Below, piece after piece: positions 50,742 through 60,000 of a DNA stretch of 64,000 nt. The DNA is from Marinirhabdus gelatinilytica (lineage in GTDB: Bacteria > Bacteroidota > Bacteroidia > Flavobacteriales > Flavobacteriaceae), in contig NZ_QRAO01000002.1 of assembly GCF_003353425.1 (NCBI RefSeq), forward strand, positions 491,906-555,905, in the 5' to 3' direction. The position numbers were made by a program, and so were the translations under genes. Numbering within the stretch: the first letter of the stretch is position 1; each line of letters begins with the position of its first letter. Under the pieces are notes generated by a model. The model saw only the letters and a program-made list of their open reading frames with translations, ran no database searches and was not told where the DNA came from.

Positions 50742-51998
50742 ATGAAATTAGAAACAAACCAATTATTAAGATTTACCACGGCAGGAAGTGTGGACGATGG
50801 TAAAAGCACCCTTATTGGGCGTTTGCTCTATGATAGTAAATCTATATTTGAAGACCAACTGGCAGCCGTAGAAACCACCAGTAAGCGCAAAGGGCATGAA
50901 GGTGTAGACCTCGCACTGTTTACCGATGGGCTTAAGGATGAAAGGGAACAAGGTATTACCATAGATGTGGCATACCGATACTTTACCACGCCAAAACGTA
51001 AATTTATCATCGCCGATACCCCTGGGCATATACAATACACCCGGAATATGGTTACAGGTGCCTCTACTGCAAATGCTGCACTTATACTAATTGATGCCAG
51101 GCACGGTGTAATTGAGCAAACAAAGAGACACGCGTTTATTGCATCGTTGTTGCAAATTCCACATGTGATCGTTTGTATAAATAAAATGGACCTTGTGGAT
51201 TTCTCTGAAAAGGTGTACGACGAGATTGTTTCACAATTTGAGAGTTTTGCTTCAAAATTATATGTGAAGGACATTCAGTTTTTACCCATAAGTGCATTGC
51301 TGGGCGATAATGTAGTAAACCGAAGTGAGAACACACCTTGGTATAAAGGAGCTCCATTGTTATACACCTTGGAAACACTTCACATAAGTAGCGACCTCAA
51401 TAAGATTGACGCACGTTTCCCCGTTCAAACAGTGTTGAGGCCACAGTCCGAAGAATTTTTGGACTACCGTGGTTATGCAGGAAGAGTGGCAAGCGGAATC
51501 TTTAGGCCCGGTGATGAAGTAGCTGTACTGCCCTCTGGGTTCACATCTACCATCAAGACCATCGATACCCTTGAGGGCGAGCTAGAAGAGGCGTATGCTC
51601 CTATGTCGGTTTCCATTACCCTAGAGGATGATATAGATATAAGCCGTGGCGATATGATCGTAAAAAAGAATAACCAGCCAGAGCCTGTGCAGGAATTTGA
51701 CGCAATGCTATGTTGGTTAAACGATGCTCCAGCGCGTCCACGAGCAAAATACACCATCCTGCACACCAGTAACGAGCAAAGGGCCATGATAAAAGAAGTT
51801 ATCTATAAGATAGATATAAACACCTATGCTCGTGAAGAGGAAGACAAATCCTTGGAGATGAATGCCATTGCCCGTGTTAAGATACGTACCACGCGCCCCT
51901 TAATGATGGACGAGTACAGGGACAACCGTGTAACCGGTAGTTTTGTACTTATAGATGATGCCACGCACGAAACGGTCGCTGCGGGGATGATAATGTAG
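50742..51998 (+). CDS. cysN: Sulfate adenylyltransferase large (GTPase) subunit
   Basis: The protein has 418 residues. The EF-Tu-like GTPase has GSVDDGKSTLIGRLL, EREQGITIDVAYRY, DTPGH and NKMD. The beta-barrel domains II and III follow. There is no fused APS kinase, consistent with the separate cysC upstream. It makes APS together with CysD. It is separated from cysD by a palindrome and by 16 bases from the first polysaccharide gene, so the sulfate genes and the polysaccharide genes likely share transcription. Confidence 0.95.
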   Translation: MKLETNQLLRFTTAGSVDDGKSTLIGRLLYDSKSIFEDQLAAVETTSKRKGHEGVDLALFTDGLKDEREQGITIDVAYRYFTTPKRKFIIADTPGHIQYTRNMVTGASTANAALILIDARHGVIEQTKRHAFIASLLQIPHVIVCINKMDLVDFSEKVYDEIVSQFESFASKLYVKDIQFLPISALLGDNVVNRSENTPWYKGAPLLYTLETLHISSDLNKIDARFPVQTVLRPQSEEFLDYRGYAGRVASGIFRPGDEVAVLPSGFTSTIKTIDTLEGELEEAYAPMSVSITLEDDIDISRGDMIVKKNNQPEPVQEFDAMLCWLNDAPARPRAKYTILHTSNEQRAMIKEVIYKIDINTYAREEEDKSLEMNAIARVKIRTTRPLMMDEYRDNRVTGSFVLIDDATHETVAAGMIM

Positions 51999-52014
51999 GG
52001 TTCTAAATAACGGT

Positions 52015-53454
52015 ATGTCATTACGGAAGAAATCTATTTCCAGTTTTTTTTGGGCTGCACTAGAGCAGATGGGAAACCAAACCATAAGCTTGGTTGTCTC
52101 AATAATCCTGGCAAGGATCTTATTGCCTAAGGATTTTGGGCTTATAGGCATGATACTTATTTTCATGGCTATAGGGAAGGCAATTATAGATTCAGGGCTT
52201 TCGCAATCACTTATCCGTTCAAAAAAGGTTACCAATGTAGACTTTTCAACCGTGTTTTTTTTCAATGTATCATTGAGTTTTATACTTTATGGTGCGTTGT
52301 TTTTTTTGGCCCCTTTGGTATCCCAGTTCTATGAAGAACCTATCTTGACCAGTATTATAAGATGGTATTCTTTGGTATTCATCTTAACGGCTCTTGGCTC
52401 TATCCAGCAAACACGATTTATTAAAACCCTTCGTTTTAAAGTATTTTTCAAGATAGCGTTTCCTTCTATCTTGCTAGGTGGCGGAATAGGGGTTTTTATG
52501 GCATTAAACGATTTTGGGGTATGGAGCTTGGTGGCAAGCGCTGTTTCCCAAGCTTTTTTTAACACTGTGTTTTTGTGGATATTCTCTAATTGGAGACCAA
52601 GGCTCGTATTTTCTTTAGCGCAATTCAAAAAGCATTTTAATTATGGATATAAACTAACCATGTCCAGTATTATAGATGTGGGCTATAGGAATATTTATGC
52701 GGTACTCATAGGTAAATATTATTCTGCAAGGGAATTGGGATATTATAACCGGGCAGACACATTGCAACAACTGCCCGTTGCAAATATTGGCGCCATTCTA
52801 ACGAAAGTTACGTTTCCTGTTTTTGCCAAGGTACAGGACGATAATGTAAAACTTAAATATGCAATCAAGCTTATCATCAAGTCCGTAACCACAGTTCTGG
52901 CTCCTCTGTTATTATTGGCAGCGGCATTGGGAGAACCGCTCTTCAGGTTTATCTTAACAGAAAAGTGGTTGCCTGCTGTACCTTATTTTCAAATTCTGTG
53001 CTGGGCCGGAATATTATACCCCCTCAATGCCAATAATCTCAACCTATTGAAAGTAAAGGGCAGGAGCGACCTTTTTTTACGTTTGGAAATTATCAAGAAA
53101 GGATTGGGTCTCTTGCTTATATTCATAGCGTTTCCCTATGGTATCAAAGCCTTGTTGTATACAATGGTCGTTAATTCAGTAATTTCATTTTTTATTAACT
53201 CTAATTTCACTAAAAAATTTATAAATTATAGTAGTTTTGAACAGTTGGGAGACATTCTTCCGCTTATAGTCCAGGCTGCGATAGTTGCTTTTTTGGTCTA
53301 TGTTGCTGACACTAATTTTCAGCACTATATTAACAGTGATGTATTGAGGATATTGTTGTGGGGTACTGCTGGGACTTTAATGTATGTAGCTACACTACAA
53401 ATTTTTCAGAAATCCTTTATCAAACAGGCCATTAGCTTTTTCAAAAATCAATGA
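52015..53454 (+). CDS. Wzx-like oligosaccharide flippase
   Basis: The protein has 479 residues and about 12-14 membrane helices, with the MATE/MVF-like start SISSFFWAALEQMGNQTISLVVSIILAR split over the first helix. Proteins of this type move lipid-linked oligosaccharide repeat units to the outer face of the membrane. It is the first gene of the polysaccharide part, 16 bases after cysN. Its TGA overlaps the next start (ATGA). Which repeat unit it carries cannot be read; sulfated sugars are likely from the context. Confidence 0.85.
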   Translation: MSLRKKSISSFFWAALEQMGNQTISLVVSIILARILLPKDFGLIGMILIFMAIGKAIIDSGLSQSLIRSKKVTNVDFSTVFFFNVSLSFILYGALFFLAPLVSQFYEEPILTSIIRWYSLVFILTALGSIQQTRFIKTLRFKVFFKIAFPSILLGGGIGVFMALNDFGVWSLVASAVSQAFFNTVFLWIFSNWRPRLVFSLAQFKKHFNYGYKLTMSSIIDVGYRNIYAVLIGKYYSARELGYYNRADTLQQLPVANIGAILTKVTFPVFAKVQDDNVKLKYAIKLIIKSVTTVLAPLLLLAAALGEPLFRFILTEKWLPAVPYFQILCWAGILYPLNANNLNLLKVKGRSDLFLRLEIIKKGLGLLLIFIAFPYGIKALLYTMVVNSVISFFINSNFTKKFINYSSFEQLGDILPLIVQAAIVAFLVYVADTNFQHYINSDVLRILLWGTAGTLMYVATLQIFQKSFIKQAISFFKNQ

Positions 53455-54524
53455 TACACGTAACAAAGACATTTTTTCCACCAATCGAGGAATACCAGTC
53501 CCAAATAAAGAGAATCTGGCAAAACCAATGGCTTACTAACCGTGGAGCACTTGTGCAGGAACTGGAAGAAGGCATTGAGACCAATTACAACACCCCACCA
53601 TTAATTTTAACCAGCAACGGTACGGTGCCCCTGCAAATAGCGTTACGATTAAAAGGCAAACGAGGCGAAGTGATTACTACACCCTTTAGCTATGTGGCAA
53701 CAACAGCTTCTATCGTCTGGGAGTACTGTACCCCCGTTTTTGTGGATATTGACCCAGAAACCTTCTCTATTGATGAAAAACTAATTGAAGCAGCCATAAC
53801 ACCCAACACAACTGCCATAATGCCCACACACGTCTTTGGAAACCCCTGTGATGTAGAAGCTATCGATGCCATAGCGTCAAAACATAACTTGACGGTTATC
53901 TATGATGCAGCCCATTGCTTTGGAGTGTTGTACAAAGGAAATTCTATCTTTTCTTATGGCGATATAAGCACCTGTAGTTTCCATGCCACCAAACTGTTCC
54001 ACACGGGTGAGGGTGGTGCTATCTTTTGTGGGGACAAGGACCTTTTCGAGGTGATAGATTATTCACACAAGTTTGGGCACGATGGACCACTTGAGTTTAA
54101 AGGGCTTGGGGTAAATGCAAAAATGAGCGAATTACAAGCAGCTATGGGATTGACTGTCTTGCCGTATATGGACAATATTATATCCCACCGTAAAAAAGTT
54201 GTTGGGAAGTATATGGAGCTGCTGGATTTTTCAATTCTGAAAACAATGAAGATCCGTCCTAATACTGAGTGGAACTACAGTTATTTCCCCATTGTTTTTC
54301 AAACAGAAGCACAGCTAGTGGTTGTGGAGAAAGCCTTACAGGATAATGGAGTTATACCAAGGCGCTATTTCTATCCTTCGTTGAACAAGTTGCCTTACGT
54401 AAAAGAAATAAAAATGCCAGTTTCAGAAAAAATCGCGAAAACCATTTTATGCCTGCCCTTGAGCCATGAAATTTCACTGTCTGAAATTGCAAGAATCTCC
54501 AACATCATAAATTCAGCATTATGA
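53451..54524 (+). CDS. DegT/DnrJ/EryC1/StrS-family sugar aminotransferase
   Basis: The protein has 357 residues. PLP-binding Lys181 lies in SFHATKLFHTGEGG; other family marks are the N-terminal NQWLTNRG, the TSNGTVPLQIAL segment, and TTPFSYVATTAS. Proteins of this group transfer an amino group to keto-sugar nucleotides to form amino sugars. The short WLTNRG start is typical of the FdtB/RffA-like clade, so a dTDP-linked 3- or 4-amino sugar is possible. It overlaps both neighbours by four bases, indicating translational coupling. Confidence 0.85.
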   Translation: MIHVTKTFFPPIEEYQSQIKRIWQNQWLTNRGALVQELEEGIETNYNTPPLILTSNGTVPLQIALRLKGKRGEVITTPFSYVATTASIVWEYCTPVFVDIDPETFSIDEKLIEAAITPNTTAIMPTHVFGNPCDVEAIDAIASKHNLTVIYDAAHCFGVLYKGNSIFSYGDISTCSFHATKLFHTGEGGAIFCGDKDLFEVIDYSHKFGHDGPLEFKGLGVNAKMSELQAAMGLTVLPYMDNIISHRKKVVGKYMELLDFSILKTMKIRPNTEWNYSYFPIVFQTEAQLVVVEKALQDNGVIPRRYFYPSLNKLPYVKEIKMPVSEKIAKTILCLPLSHEISLSEIARISNIINSAL

Positions 54525-55222
54525 AGGTAGCGGTTATGCAACCCTATATTTTTCCTTACCTAGGATATTTCCAATTAATAGCCGCGGTTGATGCCTTTGT
54601 GTTCTACGATGATGTTAACTATATAAAAGGTGGGTGGGTAAATAGAAACAGAATCTTGGTTCATGGCAACGAAAAGTTTATTACGTTCCCTTGTGATAAG
54701 GCGAGCCCAAATAAGCTTATTTCTGAAATTGACCTTGTGGTCAAGCATCCGCTCTTCAAAAAACAGTTGCGTACCATAAAACAGAGCTATAGGAAAGCTC
54801 CGTATTTTGATAGTGTCTTTCCGCTAATAGAATCAATTTTTGATGATCGCCCCGAAAAACTCTCCGAGTTTGCCATGTTGGGCATAGAGCGTATTTTAGA
54901 CTTTCTGGATATTTCTAAGGAATTGTATGTATCCTCTAAGAACTTCAACGATACGAAGGATTTTGATCGAACAGACAGACTCATCGAAATTTGTACATCA
55001 TTAAAGGCAGACACCTATATAAACAGTGCAGGTGGTAAGGAGCTATATTCAAAAAAGGATTTCATGGAACATAACATTCAGCTTAAGTTTTTAATTCCCG
55101 AATTGACCGAATATGAACAATTTAAGCAAGAGTTTGTGCCCGGACTCTCAATTATTGATGTGCTCATGTTCAACTCCAAGGACAAGGTTGTGGATTTAAT
55201 GAAAAATTATTCCTTAGAGTAA
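54521..55222 (+). CDS. WbqC-family protein
   Basis: The protein has 233 residues. The N-terminal VAVMQPYIFPYLGYFQLI and DVNYIKGGWVNRNRI are the signature of WbqC proteins, which are regularly found in polysaccharide loci. The biochemical role is not settled. The partner is often a DegT aminotransferase; here it follows one with a four-base overlap. This fits amino-sugar modification, perhaps acylation of the amino group, but I cannot show it. No membrane segment is seen. Confidence 0.85.
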   Translation: MKVAVMQPYIFPYLGYFQLIAAVDAFVFYDDVNYIKGGWVNRNRILVHGNEKFITFPCDKASPNKLISEIDLVVKHPLFKKQLRTIKQSYRKAPYFDSVFPLIESIFDDRPEKLSEFAMLGIERILDFLDISKELYVSSKNFNDTKDFDRTDRLIEICTSLKADTYINSAGGKELYSKKDFMEHNIQLKFLIPELTEYEQFKQEFVPGLSIIDVLMFNSKDKVVDLMKNYSLE

Positions 55223-55223
55223 T

Positions 55224-56030
55224 ATGAAAAAAATTGCCATACATAGTGTGCCGCGTTCTGGATCCACTTGGTTGGGTTCTATTTTCGACTCACATCCCAA
55301 TACTGTGTACAGGTTCCAACCATTATTCTCCTATGCGTTTAAATCTTTTTTGGACGAAAATGCTTCAGAAGAAAGGATCGAAAGATTTTTTGATGATATC
55401 TTGAAGACAAAGGATCCTTTTATCTGTCAGGTAGAAGCCAAGGAAAAGGGAATAATACCCACCTTTAAAAAGGAAGGGACAGAAGTGGTAGTTTATAAGG
55501 AAGTTCGATACCATAATGTTTTGAAAAACATGCTTGAAACATCGCCCGATGTTTCGGTAGTTGGGTTGGTTAGGAATCCTCTCGCAACACTTAATTCCTG
55601 GTTAAGGGCTCCCAAAGAATTTAAACCCGAATTGGGCTGGAAAATAGAAGAGGAGTGGCGTTGGGCTCCAAAAAAGAATCTTGACCAAGCGCATGAGTTT
55701 AACGGCTACGAAAAGTGGAAAGAAACTGCGTCGCTGTTTGAAGGTTTAAAGAGTGAATTCCCAGATAGGTTCTATCTCTTGCGTTATAGTGACCTGTTAA
55801 AGAATACAGAAGGATCCATAAAAAAGCTTTTTGAATTTTTGGATATTTCAGTAACAGAGGAGGTCCTTGGTTTTTTGGACGAAAGCAAGAACACACAGCA
55901 AAAGGATAGTTACAGCGTCTTCAAAACAAAAAAAAATGACGCTTCCTGGAAACAAAACCTACCTGAGTATATTATAACTCATGTACTAAACGACTTAAAA
56001 GGAACCGCTCTTGAAAAGTATCTGGACTGA
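55224..56030 (+). CDS. Sulfotransferase (PAPS-dependent), first copy
   Basis: The protein has 268 residues. The 5'-phosphosulfate loop is SVPRSGSTWLGSIFDSHP, and the 3'-phosphate motif is VGLVRNPLATLNSW, whose Arg and Ser contact PAPS. The fold therefore uses PAPS to sulfate a hydroxyl or amino group. The location inside a polysaccharide operon that begins with PAPS-forming genes indicates a sugar as acceptor. The C-terminal part (RYSDLLKN, KLFEFL) is typical of bacterial carbohydrate sulfotransferases. It starts two bases after the WbqC gene. Confidence 0.85.
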   Translation: MKKIAIHSVPRSGSTWLGSIFDSHPNTVYRFQPLFSYAFKSFLDENASEERIERFFDDILKTKDPFICQVEAKEKGIIPTFKKEGTEVVVYKEVRYHNVLKNMLETSPDVSVVGLVRNPLATLNSWLRAPKEFKPELGWKIEEEWRWAPKKNLDQAHEFNGYEKWKETASLFEGLKSEFPDRFYLLRYSDLLKNTEGSIKKLFEFLDISVTEEVLGFLDESKNTQQKDSYSVFKTKKNDASWKQNLPEYIITHVLNDLKGTALEKYLD

Positions 56031-56031
56031 G

Positions 56032-56997
56032 ATGGATTTTACCGCTTTTAAAAAAAAATATCAAAAAAAACAGGTTAGGTGCTTTCCCAATAGTGTAACC
56101 CCCAACCCGTTAGTGAGTGTATGTTTACAAACGTACCAGCACGAAGTATTTATTGAGGAATGTATTGAAAGTGTTTTAGCACAAGAAACAAATTTTGAAT
56201 ATGAAATAATAATCGGAGAAGACGCGAGCAAGGACAGGACCCGTGAAATCTGTAAAGAATACGCTCAGAAATACCCCGATAAAATAAGACTTTTACTGCA
56301 TGAAGCGGATAATAAAATTAGTATTGACGGTAGAGTAACAGGCCGTTTCAATTTTCTTTATAAAATCTATGCTTCGAGAGGTAAATATATTGCACATATA
56401 GATGGAGACGATGTTTGGAAGGATAAATACAAACTGCAGAAACAGGTAGATTTTCTAGAACAAAATCCAGATTATATCATGAGTTTTCACGATACATCGG
56501 TTATCGATGAAAATGGAATTGTTTTAGAGAGTAACCTTCTTGATTATAAAAAATCAACATTTTATCCCGTCGACATCATTCCAGGTCTGCTCATACCCAC
56601 GAGCTCCATTGTGTTTAGAAATTGCATTGACAGTTTTGAAAAAGAATTTGTAGGAATTATGAATGCAGATACACTGCTTTTATCAAAGCTGGCCAACTAT
56701 GGTAACGCATACTACCATAGCGATATTAAAAATAATTATTATCGTCACCATGGTGGTGGACTATGGAGCAAGGTCCCGTCACTTCAGAAAAAAAGGAGTA
56801 GTTTAAAAACCTTTCTGGCACTAAAAAAACTATCCAAAAAGAAATACTACACTCAATTGAACAGAAAAATTGCTTCTTTGCACTTAGAGTTGATGAGGCT
56901 TTCACCAAAATTCTCAGGCACATTGAAACATACTGTTCTTTTACTGAAATTTCTTTTTTTTTATACACTCAATCGTTTTTTTAAGATATACCTTTAA
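56032..56997 (+). CDS. Family 2 glycosyltransferase
   Basis: The protein has about 321 residues from the ATG at 56032; a TTG 21 bases upstream overlaps the sulfotransferase stop and is less likely. The GT-A fold begins PLVSVCLQTYQHEVFIEECIESVL; the DxD-type motif is HIDGDDVW. The acidic pair binds the metal and nucleotide sugar. The C-terminus ends in a hydrophobic basic stretch. It probably transfers one sugar of the repeat unit. Donor and acceptor are unknown. Confidence 0.85.
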   Translation: MDFTAFKKKYQKKQVRCFPNSVTPNPLVSVCLQTYQHEVFIEECIESVLAQETNFEYEIIIGEDASKDRTREICKEYAQKYPDKIRLLLHEADNKISIDGRVTGRFNFLYKIYASRGKYIAHIDGDDVWKDKYKLQKQVDFLEQNPDYIMSFHDTSVIDENGIVLESNLLDYKKSTFYPVDIIPGLLIPTSSIVFRNCIDSFEKEFVGIMNADTLLLSKLANYGNAYYHSDIKNNYYRHHGGGLWSKVPSLQKKRSSLKTFLALKKLSKKKYYTQLNRKIASLHLELMRLSPKFSGTLKHTVLLLKFLFFYTLNRFFKIYL

Positions 56998-57005
56998 CTA
57001 AGCCT

Positions 57006-57929
57006 ATGATTAGTGTAGTAATACCACTCTTTAACAAGGAAAGTTATATTTCCGACACCCTGCAATCTGTACTGGCACAAACTTTCTCAAACCTTGAAGT
57101 GATCGTTGTGGATGATGGCAGTACGGACGGTTCGGCTACTATGGTAAGGGCAATAAATGACCCTAGAGTGCAATTACTTGAAATTGAAAACAGTGGTGTT
57201 TCTATGGCCCGTAACACTGGTATTACAACAGCTAAATACAATTGGATTGCTTTCCTAGATGCGGACGACCGGTGGGCACCTACATTTTTAGAGGAAATGG
57301 TACAGGCCATCGAAGACTACCCAAATGAAAAAATATTTGCAACAGGGAGAAGCATGGTATTCACCAATATAGAAGAACGGTATGCAAACACTATTATTCC
57401 CGCACAAGGTACAACGGGTTTAATAAGCTACTTTGAGGTTATCACAAAGGACCTGCCCCCTGTAAACTCTTCGAATGTGCTTATTTTAAAACAACTGTTT
57501 CAAAAGAGGGGATTCTTTAGAGAAGGAATGCGACAGCATGAGGATCACGATCTATGGATACGGCTCTGTGCCAAGCACAAGGTTGTGTTTATAAACAAAA
57601 ACCTTTCATTTTATAAAAAAGATATCGCAAACAGTGCATCCCAGAGCGTTTATATTGCAAAGGATTTTATTCGCTATATGCAAACTATGGTGGAAGTACT
57701 GCCTTTGCTTTCAAAAAAAGACACAGGCTTTTTTTTAAAGTACGCTCGCAAATTTATAATACTATCGTTCTTGATAAACTCCAGCAGTTACACCGGAAAA
57801 GAAAGAAAACAGCTCTTGAAGCAGGCAAAAAAAATTATACCTATATCCGGAAGGATGCTATTAAAGGTGGCAAGCGTTCTATCTTTTGCTAATCTATATG
57901 GGGCCTATAAAAAAATGAAAGAAGGATGA
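57006..57929 (+). CDS. Family 2 glycosyltransferase
   Basis: The protein has 307 residues. ISVVIPLFNKESYISDTLQSVLAQ is the standard start of the fold, split over the first 24 residues; VDDGSTDGS and FLDADDRW carry the nucleotide and metal-binding acidic residues. The C-terminal 90 residues are basic and helical. The stop overlaps the next start (ATGA). Likely adds one sugar of the repeat unit at the inner membrane face. Confidence 0.88.
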   Translation: MISVVIPLFNKESYISDTLQSVLAQTFSNLEVIVVDDGSTDGSATMVRAINDPRVQLLEIENSGVSMARNTGITTAKYNWIAFLDADDRWAPTFLEEMVQAIEDYPNEKIFATGRSMVFTNIEERYANTIIPAQGTTGLISYFEVITKDLPPVNSSNVLILKQLFQKRGFFREGMRQHEDHDLWIRLCAKHKVVFINKNLSFYKKDIANSASQSVYIAKDFIRYMQTMVEVLPLLSKKDTGFFLKYARKFIILSFLINSSSYTGKERKQLLKQAKKIIPISGRMLLKVASVLSFANLYGAYKKMKEG

Positions 57930-58807
57930 AACAACCTAATAAAGCAAATCTTTTTTTAGTGGGTGCTATGAAAGCAGGGACCACAACGCTTATGGATTTT
58001 TTGTCACAACATCCCAAAGTATATGCTAGTCCTATAAAAGAACCACATTATTTTGTTGAGGCCCCTCCTAAGGTCTTGTATGATCCTTCCCGTTTTTTTT
58101 CGTTGGAGAAATATTTGGAAAATGAGTTTCCTGCTTCATTGCACATCGCCAATGTAAAAGAACGATCCCAATACGAAATGTTGTTTTCTTTAGCCAGGGA
58201 AGAGCGCTACCTTTTGGAAGGAAGCACACAGTATTTGCACGCACCTGGTACCGCTGAAAAGATTCATAGCTATAATCCAGAGGCCACGATTTTGATTATA
58301 AGAAGAGATCCCTTAAAAAGAGCTTTTTCACATTATAGTATGCTTACAGGACTAAGTAAAGAGTTACGTACCTTTGAGGAAGTTATGAAAGAGGAAATTC
58401 AGCTTTATGAAAATGGCACATTGCCTTGGTACAGCTGTCTTGCCATGAGTTTTTATCAAAAACCCATTGCGATGTACAGGCGCTATTTCGATAAAGTGTT
58501 AGTGGTGGATTTTGAGGCATTGGTTCGCAACTCCCCGGAAACGGTAAAGCTTGTGTTCGATTCCCTAGATTTAGAGCATATTGATCTAGAACCGGTAAAA
58601 AACCCGAACACAGGTCGAAATATAAAATATAAACGTGTTTTTTATTTCTTAAAAGGAATAGGTGTGAAGGATATTTTTTCCAAGGTTTTTCCAACTAGGT
58701 TTAAGCATTGGTTATTTAAGACAATGACTACAAAAAAAGCCAAAGAAATACCTATCTCTAAGCAAACAGAACTAAAGCTAAATAACATATTTAATAAGGA
58801 GTCGTAA
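57926..58807 (+). CDS. Sulfotransferase (PAPS-dependent), second copy
   Basis: The protein has 293 residues. The 5'-phosphosulfate loop is VGAMKAGTTTLMDFLSQHP, and the 3'-phosphate motif is LIIRRDPLKRAFSHY. The KAGTT form is the heparan/N-deacetylase-type subclass and differs from the PRSGST form of the first sulfotransferase gene, so the two are not recent duplicates and probably sulfate different positions. It is flanked by a glycosyltransferase and the polymerase-like gene, overlapping both by one to four bases. Confidence 0.85.
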   Translation: MKQPNKANLFLVGAMKAGTTTLMDFLSQHPKVYASPIKEPHYFVEAPPKVLYDPSRFFSLEKYLENEFPASLHIANVKERSQYEMLFSLAREERYLLEGSTQYLHAPGTAEKIHSYNPEATILIIRRDPLKRAFSHYSMLTGLSKELRTFEEVMKEEIQLYENGTLPWYSCLAMSFYQKPIAMYRRYFDKVLVVDFEALVRNSPETVKLVFDSLDLEHIDLEPVKNPNTGRNIKYKRVFYFLKGIGVKDIFSKVFPTRFKHWLFKTMTTKKAKEIPISKQTELKLNNIFNKES

Positions 58808-60000
58808 TGCTTTTACTTGATATATGCGTTAATATTATCCTCCTATTGGTTGCTTTTAACCTGAAGTATTTATTTAAAGAATTCTCAGCGAAAGATAGAA
58901 AGTATCTGGATTTACTTTTGTTATTTCATATAGCCATTTCAATTTTCTTTCACTTCTATATTGTAAACAGTGGGGGAGACGCAACAAATTATTGGGAGAC
59001 CCCAAAGGAATGGTCACTTCAGGAAATTTGGGATATAGCGTCCAGGCCTTCGGGTACTGGAATGATGTACTTGATCAATTATATTCCATCCAACACCCTT
59101 CAGCTTTCCTTTTTCACGGGGAATATGCTTTATTCTTTTTTTGGGTTTATAGGTTTTGTTTATCTATTCAGGCTTATCAAGCTCTCTTTTGCCAAAACCA
59201 ATGTGCTTTCAGAAATAAAATTATTTAATGTTCCACTTTTCCCTTGGGTATTCTTTTTGCCAAATTTCCATTTCTGGACTTCAGGTATTGGTAAGGACGC
59301 ATTGCTTTTTACAACTATAATCCTAGTTTTTTTCTCATTAAAGAACTTTAAAGAACACTTGGTGTTAATGGGCTTGTCTTGTATTGTCATGTTAGCTATT
59401 AGACCCCATATGTTTCTTTTTATAGTGGTAGCATTCATGGGCGCTTATATTCTTGAAGGGCATTTAAAGGCCTATCAAAAGGGATTTGTTGCATTGCTAC
59501 TTGTGGGTGCCCTCATAGTAGTGTTGCCATATGTAATGGAGTTTGTTCAATTAGAGAGTCTAGAGACAGAGGTTATAGAAAATTATACTTCCGATAAGGC
59601 CTCGAATCTCAACAGGGATCAAACGGGATCGGGGGTGGATATCTCTGGTTATCCTTTCCCACTAAAATTATTTACTTTTTTATATAGACCTCTGTTTTTC
59701 GACATCAATGGCATCTTGGCCATACTTTCATCTTTTGAAAATTTTATTTTAGTACTATTGAGCTTTTCAATTTTCAGAAAAAAACCTATTTCAGCTTTTA
59801 AAAAATCACACCGTATAATAAAGGGGGGGATAATATTCTTTCTTTTAGGATCTTCGGCATTCTCTTTAATCCTTGGTAACTTGGGGATTATGCTGAGACA
59901 AAAAAATATGCTAATGCCCTGGTTGATACTTTTTGTTATTAGTGTTTATTATCAATTTTTGAACAAACCCCACATCAATGAAAATTCTAATAGTTACTAA
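58807..60000 (+). CDS. Polymerase-like multi-pass membrane protein (Wzy/EpsG type)
   Basis: The protein has 397 residues and about ten membrane helices. There is a periplasmic loop near residues 230-290 (LESLETEVIENYTSDKASNL region) as in Wzy-type polymerases, and the FWTSGIGKDALLF helix end carries a charged pair inside the hydrophobic stretch. Polymerases of this kind are poorly conserved, so the assignment rests mostly on size, topology and location between flippase and glycosyltransferases. The next gene starts inside its last codons. It has no signature that excludes other membrane functions. Confidence 0.65.
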   Translation: MLLLDICVNIILLLVAFNLKYLFKEFSAKDRKYLDLLLLFHIAISIFFHFYIVNSGGDATNYWETPKEWSLQEIWDIASRPSGTGMMYLINYIPSNTLQLSFFTGNMLYSFFGFIGFVYLFRLIKLSFAKTNVLSEIKLFNVPLFPWVFFLPNFHFWTSGIGKDALLFTTIILVFFSLKNFKEHLVLMGLSCIVMLAIRPHMFLFIVVAFMGAYILEGHLKAYQKGFVALLLVGALIVVLPYVMEFVQLESLETEVIENYTSDKASNLNRDQTGSGVDISGYPFPLKLFTFLYRPLFFDINGILAILSSFENFILVLLSFSIFRKKPISAFKKSHRIIKGGIIFFLLGSSAFSLILGNLGIMLRQKNMLMPWLILFVISVYYQFLNKPHINENSNSY